Below are positions 52,505-61,245 of a stretch of 64,000 bases of DNA, piece after piece. Position 1 is the first letter of the stretch; the number at the start of each line of letters is the position of its first letter. The notes beneath the pieces are model-generated. The model had not been told where the DNA came from. It was given only the letters and a program-made list of their open reading frames with translations, and searched no databases. The translations under genes and the position numbers were made by a program. The stretch covers positions 1 to 64,000 of the forward strand of contig NZ_JAFEUV020000016.1 in the NCBI RefSeq assembly GCF_017355915.2. The letters run 5' to 3'. This DNA is from Telluribacter roseus (lineage in GTDB: Bacteria; Bacteroidota; Bacteroidia; Cytophagales; Spirosomataceae).

Positions 52505-55500
52505 CTACTTCGAAGTATTCATGGCCTGCTCCTTGGTAACAGTCATGACCCCTTTCATGAGGCGCCAGTGACCAGGGAAGGTACACACAAATGGGTAGCT
52601 ACCCGGCTCAGAAGGAGCCACGAACTTCAGACGGTAGGTCTGGTCGGGGTTCACCAGTGGCGTAGCCGCGATTACCTGCGGGATACTAGGCACGTAGTTC
52701 TTTTCGGCACCATCCTTAGCCGTAATCATCTTGTCAGCGGCCGCTCCGATCACTTCCAGCGTCTTGGGTTTACCCAGTACAAAGTTGTGCTGCATGGCAT
52801 CGGGGTTTTCAAATACCACTTCCACGGGCTTGCCGGCAATTACTGTGAACTCCGTCTTGTCAAACTTCATTTCCTCGCGTACCGCTTTGATATGTACTAC
52901 CTGTGTATTCGGGTCGGAGGCTACGGCGTCTTTCACACCAAATGATTCCATCAGTCCTGTCATACGCTGACTAAGGTCGTCAGGTACCCCCTTCTTCAGA
53001 CTGGCCAGCAGGGCACGTCCGGCGTCATTGGTATTTTCCTTACGCTTCACGTTCCAGCCACCCACTACTCCTTTTACTACGGCCAGACGACCACCGCCAT
53101 CAAGAGCCTGGGCTGTATTGAGCAGAGCCAGTACCGAGTCGGCCGAGGCGTAGGAAGCATAGCTGCGGGCAGCGCGCTCAAGGGCAAAGTCCGATAGCTT
53201 GTCGAGACGACGTACATCAAAGCTCTTGCTGAGGCGGTTGTTACGGTTTTCGTCCTTTTCGGGCACTACGTTATCCAGGTCAATCACAGCCGTTACCTGT
53301 ACCTTACCAGCCTGCTCGGCGGTGAAGCCGAAGGTGGCACGCCAGGGACCGTTGTTCCCCTCTGAGAGACGGATGGTCTCACCCGGAGCGATACCCTTAT
53401 CAAGGTTTTTGCTGATGTAGTTGAGGTTGAGTCCGCCACCGCGTATCTCTACGTTCACCACAGGTACTACGTCTTTCGCTACGGCTACACTACCCTGGTT
53501 AGTAATCTCTACGACTACACGAGCGTACTCACGTACATACGGGTTACCCGGCTCAATGGTGATATTGGTAATAGCCAGCTCGGCAGTGCCTTGTACGAGG
53601 CTGGTAGCCGGCTTACTGCTCTGGTGAGCAGAGTGATCCATGGTGCTGTGATCCATACCCGTCTTGGCCGAGGCTGATGCTTTCTGGCTACCTGCCTGAG
53701 AAGCCTTGGCTTTGCGGCCAGCCAGGTACTGCTGACGCAGCTTACCTCCGTGGGCATTCATGGCTACCGCAAATACATCGGGCATCCAGCGATCATCGGC
53801 CTCGGTCGACTGCTCCATACGGGCCAGTACGGCCTTCTCGATGGCAGGAGTCAGCGGCGTTTCGGTAAAGGCCAGCAGCGTATTCAGTACCACCAGGGGC
53901 TCCTTATCGTTAAGGGCATTGGCCTGCATCAGGGCCTGAGCCGTAGCGGCATTACGAGGCAATACCTGTACAGCTGCCTTACGTACAGCCGCGCTTGGAT
54001 GCTTCAGGGCCGCCGTAGCCGCCTGTAGAGCAGGACCATCCTGACCACTCAACGCGCCTAAGCCTTGCAGGGTCCACAGCGCGTGGATAGCGGCCGGATT
54101 CAGACCTATTTCGTCTACCGAGTTATCTTTTACCAGCGCTACCAGCTGAGGTACTACGTCGGTGTTGCCGCGCTCTACCAGCAGGCGCTGGGCGTGGCGA
54201 CGCCAGAACATATTCGTATTCTTCAGCGTAGCTACCAGTTCCTCAGGGCGGTTCTTGCTCAGCATGATTGGGGTATAGGCAGGGGCCCCTTTGTACGCGA
54301 TGCGATACAGACGTCCGTGGGTATAATCACGCAGGTCGGTGTCGTAGGCGTTACCCTTCCCATTATCAAAGCCCTTAGGCGTTGGGTTGTGCTGGATAAT
54401 GAAGCTGTACCAGTCGGCCGCCCATACGGCTCCATCGGGTCCTACCTCCGCAAATACCGGCGATACCCACTCGTCGGCTCCGGCCAGCAGGTTAAAGCCA
54501 TCGGCATCTTCGTAGTCAGTACCTTTCTTCACCATTACGTTCTGGTGCAGGATGTGTCCCGTTGGCTCTGATACGAAGGCTACGGTGTTCCAGTATTTCT
54601 TAGGGAATGCGCGGGCGGTATAGAAGTTGTGACCCGCCGCCGCCGTGAATCCACCAAATACATCCACCTGGCGTACCTTAGGAGTGATGGGCTTCATATC
54701 CTTGTGCGTATCGGTGCTGCGGCTACCGTTGTCCACGCGGCTCTCGCCGAAGTAGCGGTGCGGAATAGCCATATACCAGCCGTGCGAGTTGTTGGCTGTA
54801 GAGCCAAACAGGTCACCGGCTTCGTTGAAGGCCAGCCCCCAGGTATTGTTGGAAGTACGGGTCACCAGTTCCATATCCGAACCATCAGGACGGAAACGGA
54901 ACAGGGCCTGTCCGAAGTTGAGTGAGTCTTTGTCGCCAAACTTGCCCTTGAAGCCCGAGTACCCTACTGATCCGTAGATCCAGTTATCAAAGCCGTAGTG
55001 CAGGTTAGAGGGACCCGCGTGGGTATCGAAGGTACCGAAGCCGCTGAATAGGATCTTCTTCTCGTCGGCCTTATCGTCGCCGTTGGTATCTTTCAGGAAC
55101 AGCATGTGCGGGGCCTGTGATACAATCAATCCGTCATTAGCGAATACCATACCCGTCGGTACGCTCAGTCCTTCGGCGAAGCGGGTGAATTTGTCGGCCT
55201 TGCCATCCTTGTTGGTATCTTCACAGATCAGGATGTAGTCGCTACCGCCGGTATCCTTACGCTCGTTGGGGTAATCTTTAGTAATAAGTACGTACAGACG
55301 GCCACGCTCATCCCATGACATAGCGATAGGGTGCACCACGTCCGGCTCATGCGCGAATACTTCTAATGTAAAATCAACCGGTACCTGAATGTGCTTCACC
55401 GACTCCTCGGGTGAGAGGGGCAGCTGCTGCAACTGAGGGCCAGGGCGCTGCTCGTAGTTGGGCAGCTTGGCCTCCCGGTAGGCGAACGGCTGTGGCTTCA

Positions 55501-56278
55501 GGGCCGCGTGAGCCTGACGGGCTTCGTCGTTCACCGCCCACAGGATACCTTTTTCGATCAGATTATGAAACTCAGGCTGTGCCCAGGTGCGCTCATCGTG
55601 ACCGTAAGCGGTATAGAACACACGACCTTTGCCGTGCGTACGTACCCAGGTATAGGGCTCCTTGGTCTGTCCGGGCTTGTCTTTGGCCTGATCAGCACCG
55701 ATGATGCGCTCCGTCAGGACGATGTTGTCCGGCTGCAGATGCGTGTGCAGGTAGGTTTCGTCTACGGTTTTGAAAGGCTTTACACCCGCCATAGCCGGAT
55801 GATCAGGATTGGTCCATACGGGCTGGATGGTATCCCAGGTATGACGCCAGAACTGTCCACCGATCAGCTTTACTACTTCAGGGTTGTTACGGAAAGAGTA
55901 CGAACCGCAGTGGATAGGCAGAAATCCCTTGCCCGAGGCTACAAAGTCCAGCAGCGCCTGCGCCTGTGGATTAGCGATCGAGTCCCAGTTGGCGTACAGC
56001 ATCAAAGCGTCGTACTTGTTGAGGTTTTGAGGATTGAGGTCCTCCAGGCGATCCGTGTAGGTAAAGTTGATGCCTTTGGCACCCAGTGCCGCCATGATGG
56101 CCGGAACTCTATCAATGGGACGGTGGTGACCGTTATCTCCCAGGAATAAGACTTCCAGACGCCGCGCCTTCACTGCTTTCTCCTGGGCAGTACTGCCAGT
56201 TTTTGCGGATTGCTGCACCGCACACCCTACGAGCAGGGAGGCCAGCATCAATCCAAAAGATAGAGCGATCTTCTTCAT
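52505..56278 (-). CDS. ThuA / PVC dehydrogenase / HEAT / blue-copper fusion lipoprotein
   Basis: This 1,257-residue lipoprotein (lipobox L-V-G-C19) has these parts. A ThuA domain (about 45-260, 'LEVLFLGDNGHHRPIDRVPA') comes first. A PVC-type sorbosone-dehydrogenase-like propeller (about 295-680) follows, with 'HPIAMSWDERGRLYVLITKD' and 'GPDGAVWAADWYSFI'. Then come HEAT-like helices (about 690-860), a Met/His linker (about 874-885, MDHSTMDHSAH), a CARDB-like domain (about 905-1010), and a C-terminal azurin-like domain. Its type 1 copper ligands are visible: H1164, C1232, H1237 and M1241 (C-x4-H-x3-M). No CxxCH heme site is seen. It probably oxidises a sugar outside the inner membrane and passes electrons to copper. 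Confidence 0.88.
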   Translation of the reverse strand: MKKIALSFGLMLASLLVGCAVQQSAKTGSTAQEKAVKARRLEVLFLGDNGHHRPIDRVPAIMAALGAKGINFTYTDRLEDLNPQNLNKYDALMLYANWDSIANPQAQALLDFVASGKGFLPIHCGSYSFRNNPEVVKLIGGQFWRHTWDTIQPVWTNPDHPAMAGVKPFKTVDETYLHTHLQPDNIVLTERIIGADQAKDKPGQTKEPYTWVRTHGKGRVFYTAYGHDERTWAQPEFHNLIEKGILWAVNDEARQAHAALKPQPFAYREAKLPNYEQRPGPQLQQLPLSPEESVKHIQVPVDFTLEVFAHEPDVVHPIAMSWDERGRLYVLITKDYPNERKDTGGSDYILICEDTNKDGKADKFTRFAEGLSVPTGMVFANDGLIVSQAPHMLFLKDTNGDDKADEKKILFSGFGTFDTHAGPSNLHYGFDNWIYGSVGYSGFKGKFGDKDSLNFGQALFRFRPDGSDMELVTRTSNNTWGLAFNEAGDLFGSTANNSHGWYMAIPHRYFGESRVDNGSRSTDTHKDMKPITPKVRQVDVFGGFTAAAGHNFYTARAFPKKYWNTVAFVSEPTGHILHQNVMVKKGTDYEDADGFNLLAGADEWVSPVFAEVGPDGAVWAADWYSFIIQHNPTPKGFDNGKGNAYDTDLRDYTHGRLYRIAYKGAPAYTPIMLSKNRPEELVATLKNTNMFWRRHAQRLLVERGNTDVVPQLVALVKDNSVDEIGLNPAAIHALWTLQGLGALSGQDGPALQAATAALKHPSAAVRKAAVQVLPRNAATAQALMQANALNDKEPLVVLNTLLAFTETPLTPAIEKAVLARMEQSTEADDRWMPDVFAVAMNAHGGKLRQQYLAGRKAKASQAGSQKASASAKTGMDHSTMDHSAHQSSKPATSLVQGTAELAITNITIEPGNPYVREYARVVVEITNQGSVAVAKDVVPVVNVEIRGGGLNLNYISKNLDKGIAPGETIRLSEGNNGPWRATFGFTAEQAGKVQVTAVIDLDNVVPEKDENRNNRLSKSFDVRRLDKLSDFALERAARSYASYASADSVLALLNTAQALDGGGRLAVVKGVVGGWNVKRKENTNDAGRALLASLKKGVPDDLSQRMTGLMESFGVKDAVASDPNTQVVHIKAVREEMKFDKTEFTVIAGKPVEVVFENPDAMQHNFVLGKPKTLEVIGAAADKMITAKDGAEKNYVPSIPQVIAATPLVNPDQTYRLKFVAPSEPGSYPFVCTFPGHWRLMKGVMTVTKEQAMNTSK

Positions 56279-56636
56279 TTATAAACCAGGTTTTTTCTGT
56301 TGCTAAGTTAAGACTACCGGCTATTCGCCAGCAGGGTACTTCCCTGTTTGGTTGAGGAAGCTGATAATGAATTATAGCGGTGTGCATAAGTACTTCAGGC
56401 TCTGGATAAAACCCTTATGCCCCATTATTTATTGCCCTTCCAGCTCTGATTAGTACTAATCTTCGCCGGATTAAGAGCCAAAGCTCCACCCAAAGGCAGA
56501 GCAGGTAGTTAGAGTGTAAAGCACTCTACTTAGACAAAGTACCTCTGGGCAACATTCTCCTATGCGAAGCAGGCTGAATATCAGAGATATATACTATTGA
56601 GCACCCGGAGTAGTCACTCCGGGTACTAAAAAAGCA
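56279..56636. other. Gene-free stretch with stem-loop
   Basis: There is no gene in 358 bases. A stem-loop (56603-56610 with 56617-56624, ACCCGGAG/CTCCGGGT) lies just behind the Gfo/Idh stop. A T run exists only upstream of the stem in the minus direction. The rest should hold the promoter of the ThuA fusion gene. Confidence 0.45.
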
Positions 56637-57758
56637 TTAAGCGTTCTTAAAATCAGGTACCTGTATCAACTTACCACCCTGTAGGGCCGACTCGTGCGCC
56701 AAGATACCTACGCTGGTCCAGTTGGCCGACTGCCAGGCATTCGGGAATGGCTCGCGGTCCTCAACGAGGGCCGACAGGAACTCGTGCGCCAGGTGCGGGT
56801 GCGAACCACCGTGTCCGGCTCCCTGTACAAACGACAGGTGGGCGTTGTCGTCGAGGTTATATACTCCGTGCCCGGTAAACTGACGAATCTCTTCGGGCAG
56901 CAGGTGGGCGTAGTCAGGTGTCTTCACGCGCTCGGGTATCTCGTGCTCGGGCTTCTTGGCCGTATGGATTACCGGATCTTCGCCTTCGATCAGCGGCCAC
57001 TCAAACGACTTCTGGCTACCGTATACCTCAAAGCTCTCGCGGTACTGGCGGGCGGTATCGAACAGCGAACGGTACACGTAAGCCGACAGGTCGCTGTCCT
57101 TGAACTTGATGTGCGCTGACTCCACCGCGAAGGGGGAGTTGTGGATCTGGGCCAGCTCTTCGCGGATGGTACCCGAGCCGAAGCAGGATACATACTCCGC
57201 TTCCAGCTTCAGCAGACCGGCTACGGGGCCTACGCAGTGGGTAGCGTAGTGCATGGGAGGCAGTCCGGGCCAGTAGTCAGGCCAGCCGTCCATATCCTGC
57301 TGGTGGCTGGCTTTCAGGAACTGTACCTTACCCAGTTCGCCTTTTTCATATAGTTCTTTCACAAACAGGAATTCGCGGGCATATACCACGGTTTCCATCA
57401 TCATGTACTTCAGGCCCGTTTCCTTACATACCTTCACGATCTCCATACAGTCCTCTACGGAGGTAGCCATGGGTACCGTACAGGCCACGTGCTTACCGGC
57501 CCGTAGGGCCTTCAGGGTTTGCTCGGCGTGGTTGGGTATGGGTGAGTTGATATGTACCGCGTCAACGTTAGGGTCTTTCAGTAGCTCATCGTAGTCGGTA
57601 TAACGTACTTCCACGCCAAATTCGTCACCTACGGCATCCAATTTTGATTGGGTCCGCTGACAGATGGCGTACATGTTGGCATTGGGGTGACGCTGATAAA
57701 TGGGGATAAACTCTGCCCCAAAGCCAAGTCCTACAATGGCTATGTTGATCTTTTTCAT
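56637..57758 (-). CDS. Gfo/Idh/MocA family oxidoreductase
   Basis: This 373-residue NAD(P)-dependent sugar dehydrogenase has the Rossmann start 'INIAIVGLGFGAEFIPIYQ', the E-K-x-P-equivalent motif changed to 'CTVPMATSVEDC', and the C-terminal beta-sheet domain with 'HYATHCVGPVAGLLKLEAEY'. It lacks a Tat signal and is cytoplasmic. With the downstream-encoded isomerase, DUF1080 and ThuA proteins it fits oxidation or reduction of a sugar at C3. It lies 155 bases behind the isomerase gene on the same strand. The low-complexity tract between them is odd. Confidence 0.92.
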   Translation of the reverse strand: MKKINIAIVGLGFGAEFIPIYQRHPNANMYAICQRTQSKLDAVGDEFGVEVRYTDYDELLKDPNVDAVHINSPIPNHAEQTLKALRAGKHVACTVPMATSVEDCMEIVKVCKETGLKYMMMETVVYAREFLFVKELYEKGELGKVQFLKASHQQDMDGWPDYWPGLPPMHYATHCVGPVAGLLKLEAEYVSCFGSGTIREELAQIHNSPFAVESAHIKFKDSDLSAYVYRSLFDTARQYRESFEVYGSQKSFEWPLIEGEDPVIHTAKKPEHEIPERVKTPDYAHLLPEEIRQFTGHGVYNLDDNAHLSFVQGAGHGGSHPHLAHEFLSALVEDREPFPNAWQSANWTSVGILAHESALQGGKLIQVPDFKNA

Positions 57759-57837
57759 TAGTAGTTAATAGGTATTAGCTGTTAGGTTTTAATAATTCTA
57801 GATTTAATTGTGATAAGAGTGATAAATTCCGAAGGAT

Positions 57838-57937
57838 AAATTAGCTCCTCACTTATTCGCTCATTCATTCTTTCACCGCTACCACGGTGGCCGATGCCTC
57901 GGTGGCTCATTGGTCACTGGACACTGGTCACTGATAA
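57838..57937. repeat. Low-complexity, short-repeat tract
   Basis: On the minus strand the tract reads as runs of related short words: TGGTCACTG twice around ACAC, then GGTGGCTC/GGTGGCCG, then CATTCATTC. The last six codons of the isomerase lie in it, which could mean that slippage has altered that C-terminus. Confidence 0.55.
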
Positions 57938-58768
57938 ATGTTCACCGACCTTCTGCTTAATGAACGCCAAACCGTCGCGCATGAGCTGCTCTTCCGAGTC
58001 GAACATTTTGCGCCAGATATTAGCAGCCGGGAGTTTTTGACTGAAGGCTTCAATGCTGAGCCAGCCGTCGTAGTTGATATCCCCAATGGCTTTGAATACC
58101 CCATCCCAGTCTACATTGCCTTTGCCCGGCGTAGAGCGGTCGTTTTCGGATAGCTGAATGAAGGCAATGCGGTCGCCCATCTTCCGGATGGTGTCACCAA
58201 TGTTTTTCTCTTCGATATTGGCGTGGAAGGTATCGAACATGATCCGGCAGTTGGGGTGATTGACCTCATCCACGAAGCGAGTCAGCTCGTCGCCGCAGCT
58301 CGTCAGGTACATCTCGAAGCGGTTGAGGTACTCCATGCCTAGTACAATACCCTGGTTCTGGGCATAGTCAGCCAGTTTCTGGATACCCTCAACCCCGTAC
58401 TTCCACTCATCAGAAGTAGCCGAAGTCCCCGTAAATAGCCCCAAAGCTGAATGGTAAGGCCCCATCAGCTTACTGGCGCCCAGTACAACGGCACAATCCA
58501 CGCAGCGCTTCAGGTACTCAAGGGCATGGTCACGCACGGCGGCATCGAGGCTAATCAGGTTGGTGTCAGCGCCGCAGAAGGTGTCGGCTTCGCGGTGCAG
58601 GCCCAGATCGTCCAGCTTTTTGCGCCAGCTGTGCCAGGCATCCGGATTGGGGTTAAAGATGGGTACCTCTACTCCTTCAAAGCCAATTTCTTTAATAAGG
58701 TCAAGGGTAGGAAAAAGACTTTCATCCACCTGGGTTCCCCACAGGAGGAGGTTCATGCTGTATTTCAT
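57914..58768 (-). CDS. TIM-barrel sugar isomerase/epimerase
   Basis: This 284-residue xylose-isomerase-like protein (AP endonuclease family 2 fold) has strand motifs 'GFEGVEVPIFNP', 'GIVLGMEYLNRFEMYL', 'CRIMFDTFHANIEE', 'IAFIQLSENDRSTPGKGNVD' and 'GWLSIEAFSQ'. These supply the metal ligands (E, D, H, E). It probably isomerises or epimerises a keto-sugar made by the neighbouring Gfo/Idh enzyme. It is the first gene of the pair. The C-terminal tail (SVTSVQ) is encoded by a low-complexity repeat and looks added. Confidence 0.9.
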   Translation of the reverse strand: MKYSMNLLLWGTQVDESLFPTLDLIKEIGFEGVEVPIFNPNPDAWHSWRKKLDDLGLHREADTFCGADTNLISLDAAVRDHALEYLKRCVDCAVVLGASKLMGPYHSALGLFTGTSATSDEWKYGVEGIQKLADYAQNQGIVLGMEYLNRFEMYLTSCGDELTRFVDEVNHPNCRIMFDTFHANIEEKNIGDTIRKMGDRIAFIQLSENDRSTPGKGNVDWDGVFKAIGDINYDGWLSIEAFSQKLPAANIWRKMFDSEEQLMRDGLAFIKQKVGEHLSVTSVQ

Positions 58769-59077
58769 TCGTAGTAGTTATTAGGTATCAGGGTTTAGGT
58801 GATACGTTTTATCTGAATAGTCATTAAGTGCTTTGCTCCTCTTTCTTCGTCTTCTAGTGGGTTATCTATACTGAGCCAGTTATGGTACTGTAAGGCACTT
58901 TTTAATGCGTAGGATAGTATAAGCCAACGTTTATCTACCTGTATCTAACAGCTACCAAAAGCAGAGTACAATTTTACGCTAAAAAAATACCAGAAACTTT
59001 TCTGGTATTGATTAGTTCTGACTCTTTTTTGACTTTAAGTACAGAAATCGCTCTTTTTTTAGATAAAATTTAGCCAG
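58769..59077. other. Divergent regulatory region
   Basis: These 309 bases lie between the isomerase and the AraC-type gene. An inverted repeat (58986-58995 with 59100-distal not used; stem AATACCAGAA at 58986-58995 with TTCTGGTATT at 59000-59009) is a good operator or terminator candidate. T runs follow at about 59024 and 59053. Confidence 0.5.
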
Positions 59078-59950
59078 ATGAAGTCAGCTCTACGCAAAAC
59101 CATAGAAAGCCAGGTACGCTCTTTTACCGTGCAGGAGCTCCGGGAGCCTCATTTTGATCCCAACTGGCACTTCCATCCGCACTACCAGCTTTTTACGGTG
59201 ATGGAAGGCACGGGTACCCGCTTTATCGGTGACTCTATTACGCCTTTTGAGCCGGGTGATACCGTTTTTCTGGGTCCTAATGTACCTCACCTCTGGCGCA
59301 GCGATGCCTGGTACTTTGAAGAAGGGGCCAATCTGACTACCCACGGCATTGTACTATATTTCCAAGAAGATTTTCTGGGGAAAGAGTTTTTTGACCGCCC
59401 CGAGATGCACCCCATCGGGCAGCTCCTGGAGGAGTCGAAGCGGGGAATACAGTACGTAGGTACCGCACGGCAGCGTATCCGGACCGAGCTACAGGAATTG
59501 CTCCATCTGGATGGTCTGCAGCGAATACTGCGGCTCCTGGCCCTGCTGGATGAGCTGGCCCATAGCGTGGAGGGCGCTCCCATTACCAGCTATGGCTACG
59601 TCAATACCCACAAGGTATCCGAAACCGAGCGAATGCAGAAGGTACATGATTACGTGATGCAGAACTTCCGGCAGGAGATCCGGCTCACCGAAGTAGCCTC
59701 GCTGGCGGGCATGAGCGAGGCAGCCTTCTGCCGCTACTTCAAGACCCGCGCCAACAAAACCTTTACCGATTTTGTAAGCGAGATCCGGATCGGTCAGTCC
59801 TGTAAGCTGCTGCTGGAGGATAAATGGAGTATCTCACAGATCGCCTACGAGAGCGGCTTCGATACGCTGTCCAACTTTAACCGGCACTTCAAGCGCATCA
59901 CCGGCCAGACACCGCGCGAATACAAAAAGGCCTATACCATACCGGTATAG
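59078..59950 (+). CDS. AraC family regulator with cupin sensor domain
   Basis: This 290-residue DNA-binding protein has an N-terminal cupin ('HFDPNWHFHPHYQLFTVMEG' and 'FEPGDTVFLGPNVPHLW') that binds a ligand, and a C-terminal double helix-turn-helix ('IRLTEVASLAGMSEAAFCRY', then 'ISQIAYESGFDTLSNFNRHF'). It is divergent from the isomerase/dehydrogenase genes, so it likely controls them in response to a sugar. Its stop codon is inside a stem-loop (59927-59953). Confidence 0.94.
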   Translation: MKSALRKTIESQVRSFTVQELREPHFDPNWHFHPHYQLFTVMEGTGTRFIGDSITPFEPGDTVFLGPNVPHLWRSDAWYFEEGANLTTHGIVLYFQEDFLGKEFFDRPEMHPIGQLLEESKRGIQYVGTARQRIRTELQELLHLDGLQRILRLLALLDELAHSVEGAPITSYGYVNTHKVSETERMQKVHDYVMQNFRQEIRLTEVASLAGMSEAAFCRYFKTRANKTFTDFVSEIRIGQSCKLLLEDKWSISQIAYESGFDTLSNFNRHFKRITGQTPREYKKAYTIPV

Positions 59951-59953
59951 GCC
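59927..59953. terminator. Stem-loop overlapping the AraC stop codon
   Basis: AGGCCTATACC and GGTATAGGCCT form an 11-bp stem that includes the end of the AraC-type coding region and its TAG. It faces the convergent DUF547 gene and is probably a shared terminator. Confidence 0.65.
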
Positions 59954-59987
59954 TCAGTGGGGCTGATAGATGTCGATAAAGCGTAAA

Positions 59988-60758
59988 CTACTGTTTGTTA
60001 AGATTCCAGTTGTAGTCCATGTAGGAGATAGATCCGTTTTCTTTCAGATCGGTATTGGCGTACTTGTTGACCCATTCGCGGAGAGACATACCCCCCTTGA
60101 AGTCACCCCCGTACCAGTCAAATATCTTCGACAGGCTGGCCTTATTCTGAGTTACGATGTTCTTCTTCGGGTCGTTCAGGAAGCGCTTTCCCTGGTCGTC
60201 CAGTTGCTTATCCAGGTCTTTGGCGGTGTAGGCTTCATTACGCAGGGGCGGGCACGATACCGCCGCGCACACCAGCGCAAAGTGGATACGCGGGTCGTTG
60301 AACTTCTTCCGGATGATACCGTGCTCGATGTTGTTGAGGTCCATTTTCTGGCCTCCTATTTCAATAAACTTGATGTCCCAGGCCGTACTGACGAAAGGAA
60401 TCTTGATGGTAGAGCCGAGGTCCTTGATACTCTTCAACGGATAATGCTGCAGTACCAGATCTATAGTATAGGCATTATAGGCGTTAATCCAGTAGGCCAG
60501 CTGGTCCTCCTTGCTCCACGTTTTTTCGTTCGGAGCATTCTTACTTAGCTGATCAAGGTACTTTTTCAGCTCCGCCCTATCCTGCTTAAATCCATTGTAA
60601 TCCACCATCCCCTGGCTATTGACGTACTTCTTCAGAAGCCGGTCCAGGGCAGCGTGGCTGACGTCCGTCGGAGCGGCATCCGACGCAGGGGCCGAGGTGC
60701 CACAGGCAAGGCTCAATCCTATGATAGCAACAAATATGTATTTGACTAAGTGACTCAT
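59988..60758 (-). CDS. DUF547 lipoprotein
   Basis: This 256-residue protein (from the Met at 60758, MSHLVKYIF) has a lipoprotein signal (S-L-A-C-G). Its DUF547 domain shows 'DQLAYWINAYNAYTIDLVLQ', 'HFALVCAAVSCPPLRNEAY' and 'IFDWYGGDF'. The family has a thiol-protease/transglutaminase-like fold with a conserved Cys-His pair ('VCAAVSC'); its role is unknown. A frame to 60833 adds 25 residues that do not fit a signal. It is convergent with the AraC gene. Confidence 0.9.
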   Translation of the reverse strand: MSHLVKYIFVAIIGLSLACGTSAPASDAAPTDVSHAALDRLLKKYVNSQGMVDYNGFKQDRAELKKYLDQLSKNAPNEKTWSKEDQLAYWINAYNAYTIDLVLQHYPLKSIKDLGSTIKIPFVSTAWDIKFIEIGGQKMDLNNIEHGIIRKKFNDPRIHFALVCAAVSCPPLRNEAYTAKDLDKQLDDQGKRFLNDPKKNIVTQNKASLSKIFDWYGGDFKGGMSLREWVNKYANTDLKENGSISYMDYNWNLNKQ

Positions 60759-60833
60759 GATCTTGATTGGTACAGTAACTAAATGAATAAATCCAGAATC
60801 AGCCCTCTTTATAAACTGGTTCTGAAATAACAT

Positions 60834-61245
60834 ACGATATTAGACACCGAAAAGATGTATTCCTACGTCCTCTCTCAAATAATTTTACCTGCATCCACAA
60901 GTCACCTGTACCTACAAAGACCAGGGCTTCCATCTCTTCATTATTTACCGGACACTAAATTCTGACGATTTTTTTAGTAGAAACCGGACACTTACGTATC
61001 TTTATATGTAACTATTATATCTTAGATCTGCCCTATTTTCCTCTATCTGCATCGAGTATTAGTCCTGTATGGACGGCGTAACAAGTTGACTTGTCATTTG
61101 TAGAACCGTAAAATCAGACTGCTTATGCACACCTTTCAACCTTTCAGAAGCACCACGCTTCTAACACCTACGTGAGGCCTCCGGCCGCTGCTTCCTCCTC
61201 TCACCGTACTGTAAGTATTTCATTTCAACCAATCAACAAACAAGT
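60834..61245. other. Gene-free leader of the SusC gene
   Basis: There is no gene in 412 bases. AT-rich 60900-61050 probably holds the promoter (a TATCTTTA word at about 60994 is near the Bacteroidetes -7 form). A long 5' leader of about 200 bases would follow. Confidence 0.4.

Noticed and set aside
55508-56149. Plus-strand frame of 213 codons opposite the ThuA domain
   Set aside because: The minus-strand ThuA protein is well supported, and the opposite frame shows no motif.
52505-56278. Heme c attachment site in the ThuA/PVC fusion
   Set aside because: No C-x-x-C-H occurs in the translated protein. The C-terminal Cys belongs to a copper-type C-x4-H-x3-M motif.
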